Positions 1 through 8,836 of a stretch of 48,309 bases of DNA are shown here, one piece after another (positions within the stretch are counted from its first letter, which is position 1; every line of letters begins with the position of its first letter). The notes under the pieces are model-generated. The model did not search any database. It was not told where the DNA came from and saw only the letters and a list, made by a program, of their open reading frames with translations. Source of the stretch: an uncultured Planctomycetales bacterium (GTDB taxonomy: Bacteria > Planctomycetota > Planctomycetia > Isosphaerales > Isosphaeraceae). Made by a program: the position numbers and the translations under genes. The DNA lies in contig CAIYJE010000006.1 of assembly GCA_903926465.1 (NCBI GenBank), positions 1 through 48,309 of the forward strand. Reading direction: 5' to 3'.

Positions 1-1062
1 GGAACCCGACGGCACCCAGAAGGCGTACGTCTGCTGAACCTGGTTGCCCGTGCTGGTCTGCGTGGCCGTGAGCGTGACCGTGGGTGTGCCGATCGAGGGC
101 GCGGACGTTGTCCAGGTGAACTGGAGGTGATAGCTGCTGGCACCGGTGATTCCCGTGGCCCAGCCGGACAGGCTGGACGTGTTCCAGCTAAACGTGTAAC
201 CCGACGTCACGCCGCCCCGCGCCTGGGCCCGCAGGTCCATCGCTCCGCCCAGCGTCGCGTATCCGGCGAAGCCAGGCACCAGAACCGTGCCGTGATTGGT
301 GTCAAGCGTGGACAGCGTGAACGCCGCGCTCGGGCTGCTGGGCGTCGTGGCCAGGATCGGTGTGGTCACGCTCACCGGACCGCCGCCCGACAGGGCCGCC
401 GTCACCGGACCGGCCGGCGAGGCTGCACTGAACGCGGCGATCGAGACGCTCGTGCCGGCCGAGGCGCGTGGCGGCGCGGTGTTCAACGAAGAGCCAGAAG
501 AGGGCATGCCCGCGAGCGTTGAAGCACACAAACCGCCGCTGATCCCGCCGAGAACGGCGGGGCTGGGCGAAGGAATTTGCAAGGGCGTGATGGCACCACG
601 CACGCCGGTCGAGGGCGCGCCGCCCGTGGTGCTCGATGCCGCCACCGGCCCACGCGCACCAGCGCCGGCCACGCCGGGGCTCGTCCCGGTGGAACGCGGC
701 CGGGCGATCGTCAACCAGTCGCCAGACACACCGTCATGCGCCGCTACGGCCTGCGTTTGTACCGGCCGGGCGATCGAGAGCGGCAGCACGTCGTGCTCCG
801 CGTGACTGGCCGTGCCGGCCTGCTTCGCCGACCGCGTGAACTTCCATGATCCGGTCGGCGCGGGCTGCGGGAGATTCGACCGGCCCGACATGCCGCCCCG
901 CATGAGCAAGTGTGATAACCCGGCCGCCGATACCGCCTGAAACGCCAGACCCAGAGGACTCGAGATATCCGTCGTCGAATTCCGCGACTCCAGACGCTCC
1001 ACCGCCGACAGATTCAAACGCAGACGACGACGGCGCTGGTCCAGATTTGATAACTTCGACAT
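1..1062 (-). CDS. N-terminal part of a large secreted planctomycete surface protein (runs off left edge)
   Basis: An open frame of 354 codons begins at an ATG at 1060-1062 and continues past the window edge with no stop. The start is well supported: GAGGA lies 8 nt upstream. The first 30 residues are basic (a run of RRRRLRL) and then contain VERLESRN, which resembles the short LE-x-R motif at the N-terminus of planctomycete extracellular proteins. After this comes a low-complexity stretch rich in Gly, Ala, Ser, Thr and Pro. From about residue 240 there is beta-rich sequence ending in SIGTPTVTLTATQTSTG, which resembles Ig-like or cadherin-like extracellular repeats. The role is probably cell-surface or secreted and structural or adhesive; this is inference. 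No enzyme motif is visible in the part present. The ~720 bp upstream is free of convincing genes, so it probably has its own promoter. Confidence 0.75.
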   Translation of the reverse strand, partial: MSKLSNLDQRRRRLRLNLSAVERLESRNSTTDISSPLGLAFQAVSAAGLSHLLMRGGMSGRSNLPQPAPTGSWKFTRSAKQAGTASHAEHDVLPLSIARPVQTQAVAAHDGVSGDWLTIARPRSTGTSPGVAGAGARGPVAASSTTGGAPSTGVRGAITPLQIPSPSPAVLGGISGGLCASTLAGMPSSGSSLNTAPPRASAGTSVSIAAFSAASPAGPVTAALSGGGPVSVTTPILATTPSSPSAAFTLSTLDTNHGTVLVPGFAGYATLGGAMDLRAQARGGVTSGYTFSWNTSSLSGWATGITGASSYHLQFTWTTSAPSIGTPTVTLTATQTSTGNQVQQTYAFWVPSGS

Positions 1063-1786
1063 ACCTTGATTCCTCTTGCGAGTTTACTCGAAGAAGCTTG
1101 CCAACTGGGCACGAACGGTGTTGAAAAACGTACGCGTGTACAAACCGTGTTTTTGATTCAGGAACAGAAGACACGACTCGCCAGAGCCGTGCGATTCTCG
1201 ACCCGACCCTTGACCTGGCGCCGCTCTTTTGAAAACAGTGGCCTGTGTGCTATTCAGTGACTGACACGACTTCTGGAAGTCGCATCGTTATCCATCAGCT
1301 CAGCAAACGATGACAGAAACGGTTTGCGAAGACTTGAATCGTGGGCGAGGGTTCGAAGTTTAATCGCGAGCAAATAGGATTGACAGACTGCCGGTGTGAT
1401 AGGTATCAGCCAACCACCGTGATAACAATTCAGCAGACATGAGACACACTGTCAAGAGAGCCCACGTCAAAAAACGGAAAATATTTTTCCAACTACTAAC
1501 GCGGTGTGACACCGGATTGGTTGCGGCCTGTTTGGTGCTGTATTTAACGGCCCACATTTACATTTTGCGTATGTAGGTGGTGAATTTCACCACCTGCGAA
1601 AGAGGCACCCTCGGCATTGGCTCATAACACATCGGGAAGAACCACATAGATTCAATCCGTTGACCTTTTCGCGGGCTTCAGTCATGCCGGCGAACCTGAG
1701 CGTCACCCTCACTTCACGCATCCTGTGAGACCGACTCCGGGCTCCACATCTTCGCGCATCGATACTGACGCCATCGGACCCATCCC
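1063..1786. other. Gene-poor, AT-richer intergenic region
   Basis: About 720 bp lie between two minus-strand genes. The part from about 1380 to 1560 is visibly more AT-rich than the flanks. On the minus strand a perfect TTGACA lies at 1450-1455, but the hexamer 17 nt downstream (TGAATT) is a poor -10. It could drive the surface protein that starts at 1062. A 65-codon minus-strand frame (1360-1557) starts with ATG and has a hydrophobic middle, but it has no ribosome binding site and I do not call it a gene. The only other feature seen is the palindrome at 1575-1595. Confidence 0.5.
1575..1595. repeat. Perfect 10-bp inverted repeat (hairpin or operator)
   Basis: The arms AGGTGGTGAA and TTCACCACCT are exact reverse complements around a single central T. 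This could be a dimeric regulator site or a cruciform. It lies 190 bp beyond the stop of the VWA operon and 513 bp upstream of the surface protein start. No T-run follows on either strand, so a rho-independent terminator is unlikely. Confidence 0.6.
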
Positions 1787-3982
1787 TCATACCCAACCGT
1801 GCCGCTTGCGGATGAACCACTCAAGCGTGAGCAAGGTGGCGAACAGTAGCAGGACGGGCCAAGAATCCCAGAGTCGCACCTCACGCTGGGTGGTGTAATC
1901 AGGCACAATCTCGGCCTTGAGTTCGCGAAGATATTTTTCAAGCTGTTCAGGGGGTAGGTACACCCCCTCAGAGGCCTTGGCAATGGCCCTCAGCGAGGCC
2001 AGATCGGCGGCCGTCCTGCGCATCTCGCGATCATCATCATAAACCAGGAACCGCGCGGAGGCCGACCCGAGCACCTGGCCCGCTTGCGTGGCGGTGACTT
2101 CCACCTTGTATTCCCCAGGATCTGCCACGGGCAAAAATGGGCCCTTGGCCGACTCACCCAACCGAGACAGCGAAACGCTCTCGGGCTTGGCCTCGGGGTC
2201 GTTCCTGGTCACCACCGTCTTGAACTCCGCATCGGTGATTGGCTGGCCCTTGGCATCACGGGCAATGGCGGTGATTTCCAGTTTCTGCCCCAGCGCCACC
2301 CGACGCCGATCCAGTTCGAGCCGGACCTGGGTTTCTCCTTCGTCTTCCTTATGAGACAGCCAGAGGATGGCGTTGCGCCAGAAGTTGAGATGGGCCGTGC
2401 GGGCCCGCTCGTCAAACAGGTTCCGGGCCCAGGGCCAGGTCTCACCTCCAAACGCCAGTGACCGGCCCCGGCCGGTCTCCAGGGCCACAATCACAGGCTG
2501 GTTCTCCGAGGTCTGCGCCCACACACGGCCAGCCAGCTTGGCATCGAACCGGTTGGTGCCAACCAGGGGTGGCAGGCTCTCCCAGATCGCCCGATTCTCG
2601 CTGGCGGTGGGGGCCAACCGCAGCACATAGCTATCCAGCCCCAGTGGGTTGGGGATCACCTTGATCCCCCCTTCGGGTTCAAGCTGACCGTCGCCCGGAT
2701 GGATCTCCACGGGCAAGACGTCGGCAATCTCGGTTCCGGTCCAGCCGCCGGATCCGAAACTCGATCGACCGCCCAGCATCATCAAGCCCGCTCCGTTGCG
2801 AATATTATCCGCCAGCGCTTTTTGCTGGACTCGGCTCAGGAACTCGGCGGGAAGATCGCCCAGGATGTACACGTCATACTTGCCGCGCTGAAATGCCGCA
2901 TCAAGGTCGGCGCCCGCCCGTTCAAACAGAACCTGGAGCGTGAGTTGAATCTTGTCAGAGGCATCCAGCACACGCCCCACGAACCGCTTCTCCCAGGGCG
3001 AACTGGGACCGGAGAGGTAGAGGACGCTGATCCCCCCTTTCAATACGGTGACGTAGGTGCTTGATTCGTTGTTGGTGCTAAGGAGCTCCCCTTTCATGGG
3101 ATCCACCGTCAGGGTAACCTTGGTCTCACCGGGCGTGTCGGGGGTCCACTTCAGGCCTCGCAGGTTGAGTTCGGTGACCCCGGGCGGAACCTTGACCTCG
3201 GCCCTGGCCACCGGATCCGGTTTACCCTCCACACGCAACGCCACCTTCAGGGTCTCGTTGGCGTAGCCACGCACATCAAGCTTGGCGAAGACCTCAAGTT
3301 GCGTCTTGGCGTAAACAATGGGCCCGGCCTCAAGATCCCTCACGGCAATATCACGGTTCTCATTGCCTGTGGTTTCAGAACCAAAGCCAACCGTGACCAC
3401 GGGAATGCGCTGGTCTCGCAGAGATTCGGCCACAAAGGTGGGATCAGGCCCAGCATTAGACGCCCCGTCAGACAGCAAAACCATGCGCAGCACGCGAGAC
3501 GCGGCGTATCGCTTGGCAGCCTCTTCCAGGGCGGTGCCGGTGGCGGTCACCCGGCCGTCGGCCACGGGGGCTTCATCCGGCTTGGGCTCGTGCAATTCGG
3601 CATCAAATGTCAGCACCTTGGGCACCACATCCGCACCCAGGTCCTTCACCGCCTCTAGCGCAGAGGTCAGGGTGCGCTGGGCGGCGGCCAGGCGGGTCTG
3701 GCCACCGGCCTCACCACCCAGGCTCATGCTGCCGCTGGTGTCGGTCAGGAACACGATGGTCATGGTCTGCTTGACCTTGCTGAGCAAGAGCAGCGAGGGC
3801 CGCAGGGCGGCCAGCAGACATAACGCCAAGGCCGCCAGTCGGAGCCCCAGCACCACCCATCGCCAGCGGCCACTCGTCGCGCGCAGCTTCTTGCGGTAAG
3901 GGATGAGGGTGAGCGCCACCACAAGCGCCGCGATGAGCGCCACGACCGGCCAGGGAGCAATCGGGTCGATGGCGGGAGTCAT
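1787..3982 (-). CDS. Membrane-anchored VWA protein with glutamine-amidotransferase-like domain
   Basis: The protein has 731 residues from the ATG at 3980-3982; a longer frame exists upstream but overlaps the preceding gene. Two N-terminal membrane segments (about residues 8-28 and 40-65) precede a von Willebrand A domain whose MIDAS motif is DTSGSMS. Further on, YDVYILGDLPAEF followed by GAGLMMLGG resembles the class I glutamine-amidotransferase-like fold (PF07090 type) found in these large VWA proteins. A final transmembrane helix near the C-terminus ends in basic residues (IRKRHGWV). It is the last gene of the MoxR operon and starts 22 bp after the stop of the BatA-like gene. Members of this family are thought to act with MoxR ATPases in assembling or checking envelope complexes; the specific substrate is unknown. 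Confidence 0.85.
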   Translation of the reverse strand: MTPAIDPIAPWPVVALIAALVVALTLIPYRKKLRATSGRWRWVVLGLRLAALALCLLAALRPSLLLLSKVKQTMTIVFLTDTSGSMSLGGEAGGQTRLAAAQRTLTSALEAVKDLGADVVPKVLTFDAELHEPKPDEAPVADGRVTATGTALEEAAKRYAASRVLRMVLLSDGASNAGPDPTFVAESLRDQRIPVVTVGFGSETTGNENRDIAVRDLEAGPIVYAKTQLEVFAKLDVRGYANETLKVALRVEGKPDPVARAEVKVPPGVTELNLRGLKWTPDTPGETKVTLTVDPMKGELLSTNNESSTYVTVLKGGISVLYLSGPSSPWEKRFVGRVLDASDKIQLTLQVLFERAGADLDAAFQRGKYDVYILGDLPAEFLSRVQQKALADNIRNGAGLMMLGGRSSFGSGGWTGTEIADVLPVEIHPGDGQLEPEGGIKVIPNPLGLDSYVLRLAPTASENRAIWESLPPLVGTNRFDAKLAGRVWAQTSENQPVIVALETGRGRSLAFGGETWPWARNLFDERARTAHLNFWRNAILWLSHKEDEGETQVRLELDRRRVALGQKLEITAIARDAKGQPITDAEFKTVVTRNDPEAKPESVSLSRLGESAKGPFLPVADPGEYKVEVTATQAGQVLGSASARFLVYDDDREMRRTAADLASLRAIAKASEGVYLPPEQLEKYLRELKAEIVPDYTTQREVRLWDSWPVLLLFATLLTLEWFIRKRHGWV

Positions 3983-4004
3983 GGAGTTCGGAAACCTCGA
4001 GGGC

Positions 4005-6239
4005 TCAAGACCGCACCCCGGCCAGTCGGGTGGCCGGCGCGGGGGAGGAAGGTTGGTCGCGATAGAACGTATTAGCCAGGGCACTTTCGGCCGTGATCAG
4101 CAGCAAGATCAAGAGCATGACCCAGGGGAAAAGCTCACGCCCCACGGTCCCCTCGGTTCGCTTCCTGACCAGCTCTTCAGGGCTGCTCGCCACCTTGTAC
4201 TGATCTTTGCCCAGCAGCTTATCCAGGTCGGTAGGCTCAAGCGCGGCCAGGTTAGACTCTGCGGCAGGCGGGTTCACACTGAAGCCCAGCCGAACGGGTT
4301 CGGCCCCCGCGCGGTTGGCCAGCACGTTCCACTGTCCGAACAGGTTCTCTGGGTTGAGGTTCAAGAGCCGGGTCGAGATCGAAAGCGGTCGGCCCGGAGC
4401 CGGCTCAGTCAGGCGAATGGGCGGCACTCGCCCTGGCGGCTGGGCATTGAAATCGGTGAATCGCTGTTCGGTATCCACAGGCAGGCTAACCGTCTCGCCC
4501 GCCTCTACCGAGAGCTTGCGGGTGGTCTCACCCGCCAGGTAAGGCACCGTCTGATTCATCATCTGAAAGAATGACCAGTTGGCGATCGGAAATTCGTTCC
4601 AGTTCGCCGCCTGGTTGGGCACCCGGGTCAACGCGGTGGTCCAGAGCAAGACCCGGCCGGTCCCCCTGGGGCCGGTGACCACCCGCTCCAGGAGTGCGGG
4701 CCGGTCATCCTGGTAAGAGAGCAACACCCGGGCATCGGCGATCGGCTCGACCTCAAGGGTCTTGTAAACCGGCACCTGGCTCAGTTCGGTGATCAGGGCC
4801 CGGGCGTCTCCGCCTCCACTGAACAGGGTGGAACCCAGGTCGGCTTTGCCAAAGCTGTAATCTTGGTGGATGGTTACCGCCTTGAGCGTGGCAGGCAGAA
4901 GCTGACGTGCCGACGGCGAATCATTGTAGGCGGAAAAATCAAACGCAACCCGATCTCCCACGCCAATCACCAGCCCCCGCCCACTTTTCACGTAGTCGTC
5001 CAGAATTTGCCAGAGGTCCGCGCTCGGGCTTTTGGCGTTGAGTAGAAACACGCTCACGTAGTTGTTCAAACTCGTGCGTAGGCTGGCAAGATCAACCTGA
5101 TCCAGTCGTTTCTGATCAACCTGGTAGGGGCGCGGCTGGTCGGCTCGCTCACGGAGCGCCTCGGGATCAATGGCGTTGGCCACATATTCGGCGTCGAGTG
5201 CCTGATCTGAAAGGACGAGCACCTTTACGGCCGGCCGCACTTCGAACGTGGCATAGTAGGAATCGTTTTCGGGCAACGGATCGGGCTCACCCTCAAGCCG
5301 GATCGTCACCCGATGCAACCCCGCGTTGAAGCGTGGCAGGAACGGTGGCACCTCGACCTCGGTGTTGGCCGGAATGTCGATGACCTTCTGGTCGCGTTTC
5401 TGATCATCGAGGTAGAACTCAACCGTGCGTTTGGCCGGCTTACCGATTGAGCGGACGAACGTGCGAATGGGTACCGGTTCGTCTTGCCCCACAATGCCAC
5501 CGGGCGGCTCCACCCGAACAATGGCCACATCGTTGCGTTCCGCCAACGGCACGGCCAGGTTCATGACATAGGTGCCAACCCCCTGCTTGTCTTTCTCGAC
5601 CCGGTCCAGGTTGGCAACCTGCTGAGCCAAACCCCAGGCCGACTGCGTGAGGTCGGTAAACACAAACACCTCACGGAGCGGCTTCTCGGCACCCAGTACG
5701 GCCCCGTACGCCAGCCCCAGCCCCTGGTTGAGCGTTTGGTTGGCCGGCTCAATTTCCAGACCTTGAATCGCTTTGCGGGCCGAGGCCGGCGACATTGCCA
5801 CGGGCTCAACCGCACGCGCGGAATCGATCACAAACACCTGGCTGCCGTTCCGCGTACGCTCCAGTAACTTTTCCGCCAGGGTCTTGGCTTCGGCGAGCCG
5901 GGTTTTGTCCTGATGCTCATAGGCCATGGACAAACTGGTATCAAAGACCAGAGCCACGGCCGACTCCACGTCGGCATCACCGGCTTGAATTTTGGCGTCG
6001 AACCGCGGCCTGGCCAGGGCCAGCGCCATCAACGCAAGCAACGCCATGCGCGCCAGCAAGAGCAGCCAGTTCTTCACCCTGAGCTTCTTGCGTGTGGTTT
6101 CTTGCCGGCGCTGGATCAAGCGCAGCGCGGGAAACACGACCCGCTTGGGCGTCTGTTTCATGAACAGATGCAAGATCACCGGAATGACGGCCAGCGCCAC
6201 CCCTGCAACCAGACCCGCATTGATGAACAGAGAACTCAT
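4005..6239 (-). CDS. BatA-like membrane protein with VWA domain
   Basis: The protein has 744 residues. I chose the ATG at 6237-6239 because it opens directly into the BatA N-terminal segment (MSSLFINAGLVAG then IPVILHLF). A TTG 11 codons earlier is possible, and neither has a clear Shine-Dalgarno. Segments in order: an N-terminal membrane helix with VVFPALRLI, a second helix (LLLLARMALLALMAL), a VWA domain with MIDAS motif DTSLSM, a long beta-rich periplasmic part, and a C-terminal helix (FPWVMLLILLLITAES). This is the BatA N-terminal family (PF07584) that accompanies MoxR and DUF58. It is 68 bp downstream of the DUF58 gene and 22 bp upstream of the next VWA gene, so it is probably cotranscribed with both. 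Confidence 0.85.
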   Translation of the reverse strand: MSSLFINAGLVAGVALAVIPVILHLFMKQTPKRVVFPALRLIQRRQETTRKKLRVKNWLLLLARMALLALMALALARPRFDAKIQAGDADVESAVALVFDTSLSMAYEHQDKTRLAEAKTLAEKLLERTRNGSQVFVIDSARAVEPVAMSPASARKAIQGLEIEPANQTLNQGLGLAYGAVLGAEKPLREVFVFTDLTQSAWGLAQQVANLDRVEKDKQGVGTYVMNLAVPLAERNDVAIVRVEPPGGIVGQDEPVPIRTFVRSIGKPAKRTVEFYLDDQKRDQKVIDIPANTEVEVPPFLPRFNAGLHRVTIRLEGEPDPLPENDSYYATFEVRPAVKVLVLSDQALDAEYVANAIDPEALRERADQPRPYQVDQKRLDQVDLASLRTSLNNYVSVFLLNAKSPSADLWQILDDYVKSGRGLVIGVGDRVAFDFSAYNDSPSARQLLPATLKAVTIHQDYSFGKADLGSTLFSGGGDARALITELSQVPVYKTLEVEPIADARVLLSYQDDRPALLERVVTGPRGTGRVLLWTTALTRVPNQAANWNEFPIANWSFFQMMNQTVPYLAGETTRKLSVEAGETVSLPVDTEQRFTDFNAQPPGRVPPIRLTEPAPGRPLSISTRLLNLNPENLFGQWNVLANRAGAEPVRLGFSVNPPAAESNLAALEPTDLDKLLGKDQYKVASSPEELVRKRTEGTVGRELFPWVMLLILLLITAESALANTFYRDQPSSPAPATRLAGVRS

Positions 6240-6307
6240 CGACAAGACCACAATTTCTGAAAGATCAGCCAATTCAGGGACGGGAAAGCGGTGGGCAGTT
6301 CGCGGTT

Positions 6308-7207
6308 TCAGGCCCGGGTTTGCCGGTTCAACAAGTAACTCATGAGCGCCTTGTCGAACGGCATTCCGGTATCCAGGGGAACGTAATCAATGCGAGCCCG
6401 AAAACAATCGTGGCGGTACCCTTCTCGGAAGGCGGCCACTTCCTCCAGGTAGTCTGCCTTGACGCCATCGGCATCCACGAGCAGGGTCTCGTGAGTTTCA
6501 TTGTCCTCAAGTTCCACCATGCCGTCGAATGGAAACTTGGCTTCGGCTTCATCCAGAATATGGAACAGAATCACATCATGGCCGGCATGGCGGAGCCGGT
6601 GAAGGGCCTTGATGATCGGTTCCGAATCGGCCAGCAGGTCACTGAAAATCATGACCAGGCTCTTATGCCTGAGCATGCTTGCCACCTGATGCAGGCTCTT
6701 GGCTATTTCCGTGGGTCCGTGCGGCTGAAGCTTGGCCAGCACAGAAAGGATGCTTGCCAGTTGAGTACGCTTGCTCTTGGGGGCCAGGCTCTGGCTCACC
6801 TTCTGGTCAAAGGCCATCAAGCCCACCGGATCCTGCTGGTGAATCATCAGGTACGCCAGCGCGGCCGCCAAACTGATCCCGTATTCAAACTTGGTCAGTT
6901 CCTGGCGGTACGTGTAGCCCATCGAACCGGACAGGTCCATCACCAGGTATCCGGTCAGGTTGGTTTCCGCCTGGAATTTCTTGATGTAAAACCGGTCGGT
7001 CTTGGCGAACACATTCCAGTCAATATCCGAGATATTGTCACCGGGCGAGTACTTGCGATGCTCGGAAAACTCGACCGAAAACCCTTGAAACGGACTGGCG
7101 TGCAATCCCGCGATAAACCCCTCAACAATGAACTTCGCGCGCAGATCGAGCCGGGCGACCTGGCGGATGACCTCGGGCTTCAGGTATTTCTCGACCGGTG
7201 CGGCCAT
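6308..7207 (-). CDS. DUF58 domain protein
   Basis: The protein has 299 residues from the ATG at 7205-7207, with GGAG about 11 nt upstream; a longer frame would add 28 unconserved residues. The DUF58 signature is present: YSPGDNISDIDWNVFAKTDR followed by FYIKKFQAETNL. It is followed by a VWA-like fold with the metal-site motif DLSGSMG. There is no signal peptide or membrane helix, so it should be cytoplasmic. DUF58 proteins occur next to MoxR ATPases and are believed to be their partners. It lies 248 bp after moxR and 68 bp before the BatA-like gene, on the same strand. Confidence 0.9.
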   Translation of the reverse strand: MAAPVEKYLKPEVIRQVARLDLRAKFIVEGFIAGLHASPFQGFSVEFSEHRKYSPGDNISDIDWNVFAKTDRFYIKKFQAETNLTGYLVMDLSGSMGYTYRQELTKFEYGISLAAALAYLMIHQQDPVGLMAFDQKVSQSLAPKSKRTQLASILSVLAKLQPHGPTEIAKSLHQVASMLRHKSLVMIFSDLLADSEPIIKALHRLRHAGHDVILFHILDEAEAKFPFDGMVELEDNETHETLLVDADGVKADYLEEVAAFREGYRHDCFRARIDYVPLDTGMPFDKALMSYLLNRQTRA

Positions 7208-7455
7208 GCGGGGGGAAGCTCCGGGAACTGCTTCTTGTAGAGATCTAATATACAGAACGGTCTTGAGGGACTTTGGGTTCGCCCTTTCCATCGTCCAGAA
7301 AGTTCGAGGTGATCACGGTAGCGGGCGGTCCGACCCCCGCCACCGGCCCCGAGTGACTTGCCACAAGTCCCTTGAAAAACCGTTGCGCCGCAGGTCCAAC
7401 TCGCTCCCGGCACACCTGCGCCGAACCGGCCGGGAGTCGAACCCAGAGCCTGGAC

Positions 7456-8481
<1,026 letters not shown>

Positions 8482-8614
8482 ATTTGCGGCACTTCCCGGA
8501 ATAAGCGTGAGGGGAGGAAGTGGGCCAGATCGCACGTGCGACCAACCCGACAGGCGGACCCAGACCGCGAGCCTCTTGATCCGAAAGAATCGGCCCACGC
8601 CCCTAGATGAGCTT

Positions 8615-8644
8615 ATTCTAGGGCCGGTGAACAGGGCGATTCAA
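8615..8644 (-). promoter_or_regulatory. Sigma70-like promoter for the moxR operon
   Basis: Read on the minus strand, TTGAAT (8644-8639) and TAGAAT (8620-8615) are separated by 18 nt. They lie about 134 bp upstream of the moxR start codon. The match is by eye to the vegetative consensus only. Confidence 0.4.
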
Positions 8645-8733
8645 GCGGCAGAAAAAAGCGAACCCCCGTAAACCTGTACCAATCGGCCAACCGCACAGCC
8701 CAATTTGAGGTTATGATGCGCATTGAGCTTGGC

Positions 8734-8761
8734 TTGACGGATCACCCCACGATACTACAAT
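8734..8761 (+). promoter_or_regulatory. Sigma70-like promoter for the DUF4159 gene
   Basis: TTGACG (8734-8739) and TACAAT (8756-8761) are separated by 16 nt, each one base from consensus. The site is 75 bp upstream of the ATG at 8837 and is one of the better promoter matches seen in the window. Confidence 0.5.
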
Positions 8762-8836
8762 TGTCGTACAAGATCAAGCATCCCGTGGATGTTCTGCGAT
8801 AGCTGCCCAGGGCAGCGGTCAGAAGGAGATGGAGCG

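Larger units (their letters stand above)
8482..8836. other. Divergent promoter region between moxR and the DUF4159 gene
   Basis: This 355-bp region has genes diverging on both sides. It carries the two promoter-like sites listed separately, one on each strand. The predicted leader of moxR is about 125 nt and that of the DUF4159 gene about 70 nt. No small gene was recognised. Confidence 0.5.

Noticed and set aside
296-849. Plus-strand open frames in the left-edge region
   Set aside because: They mirror the GC-rich minus-strand surface-protein gene, which has a good ribosome binding site and a family motif.
1360-1557. Possible 65-codon membrane protein on the minus strand
   Set aside because: It starts with ATG and has a hydrophobic stretch, but there is no ribosome binding site, base use differs from neighbours and no family is recognised.
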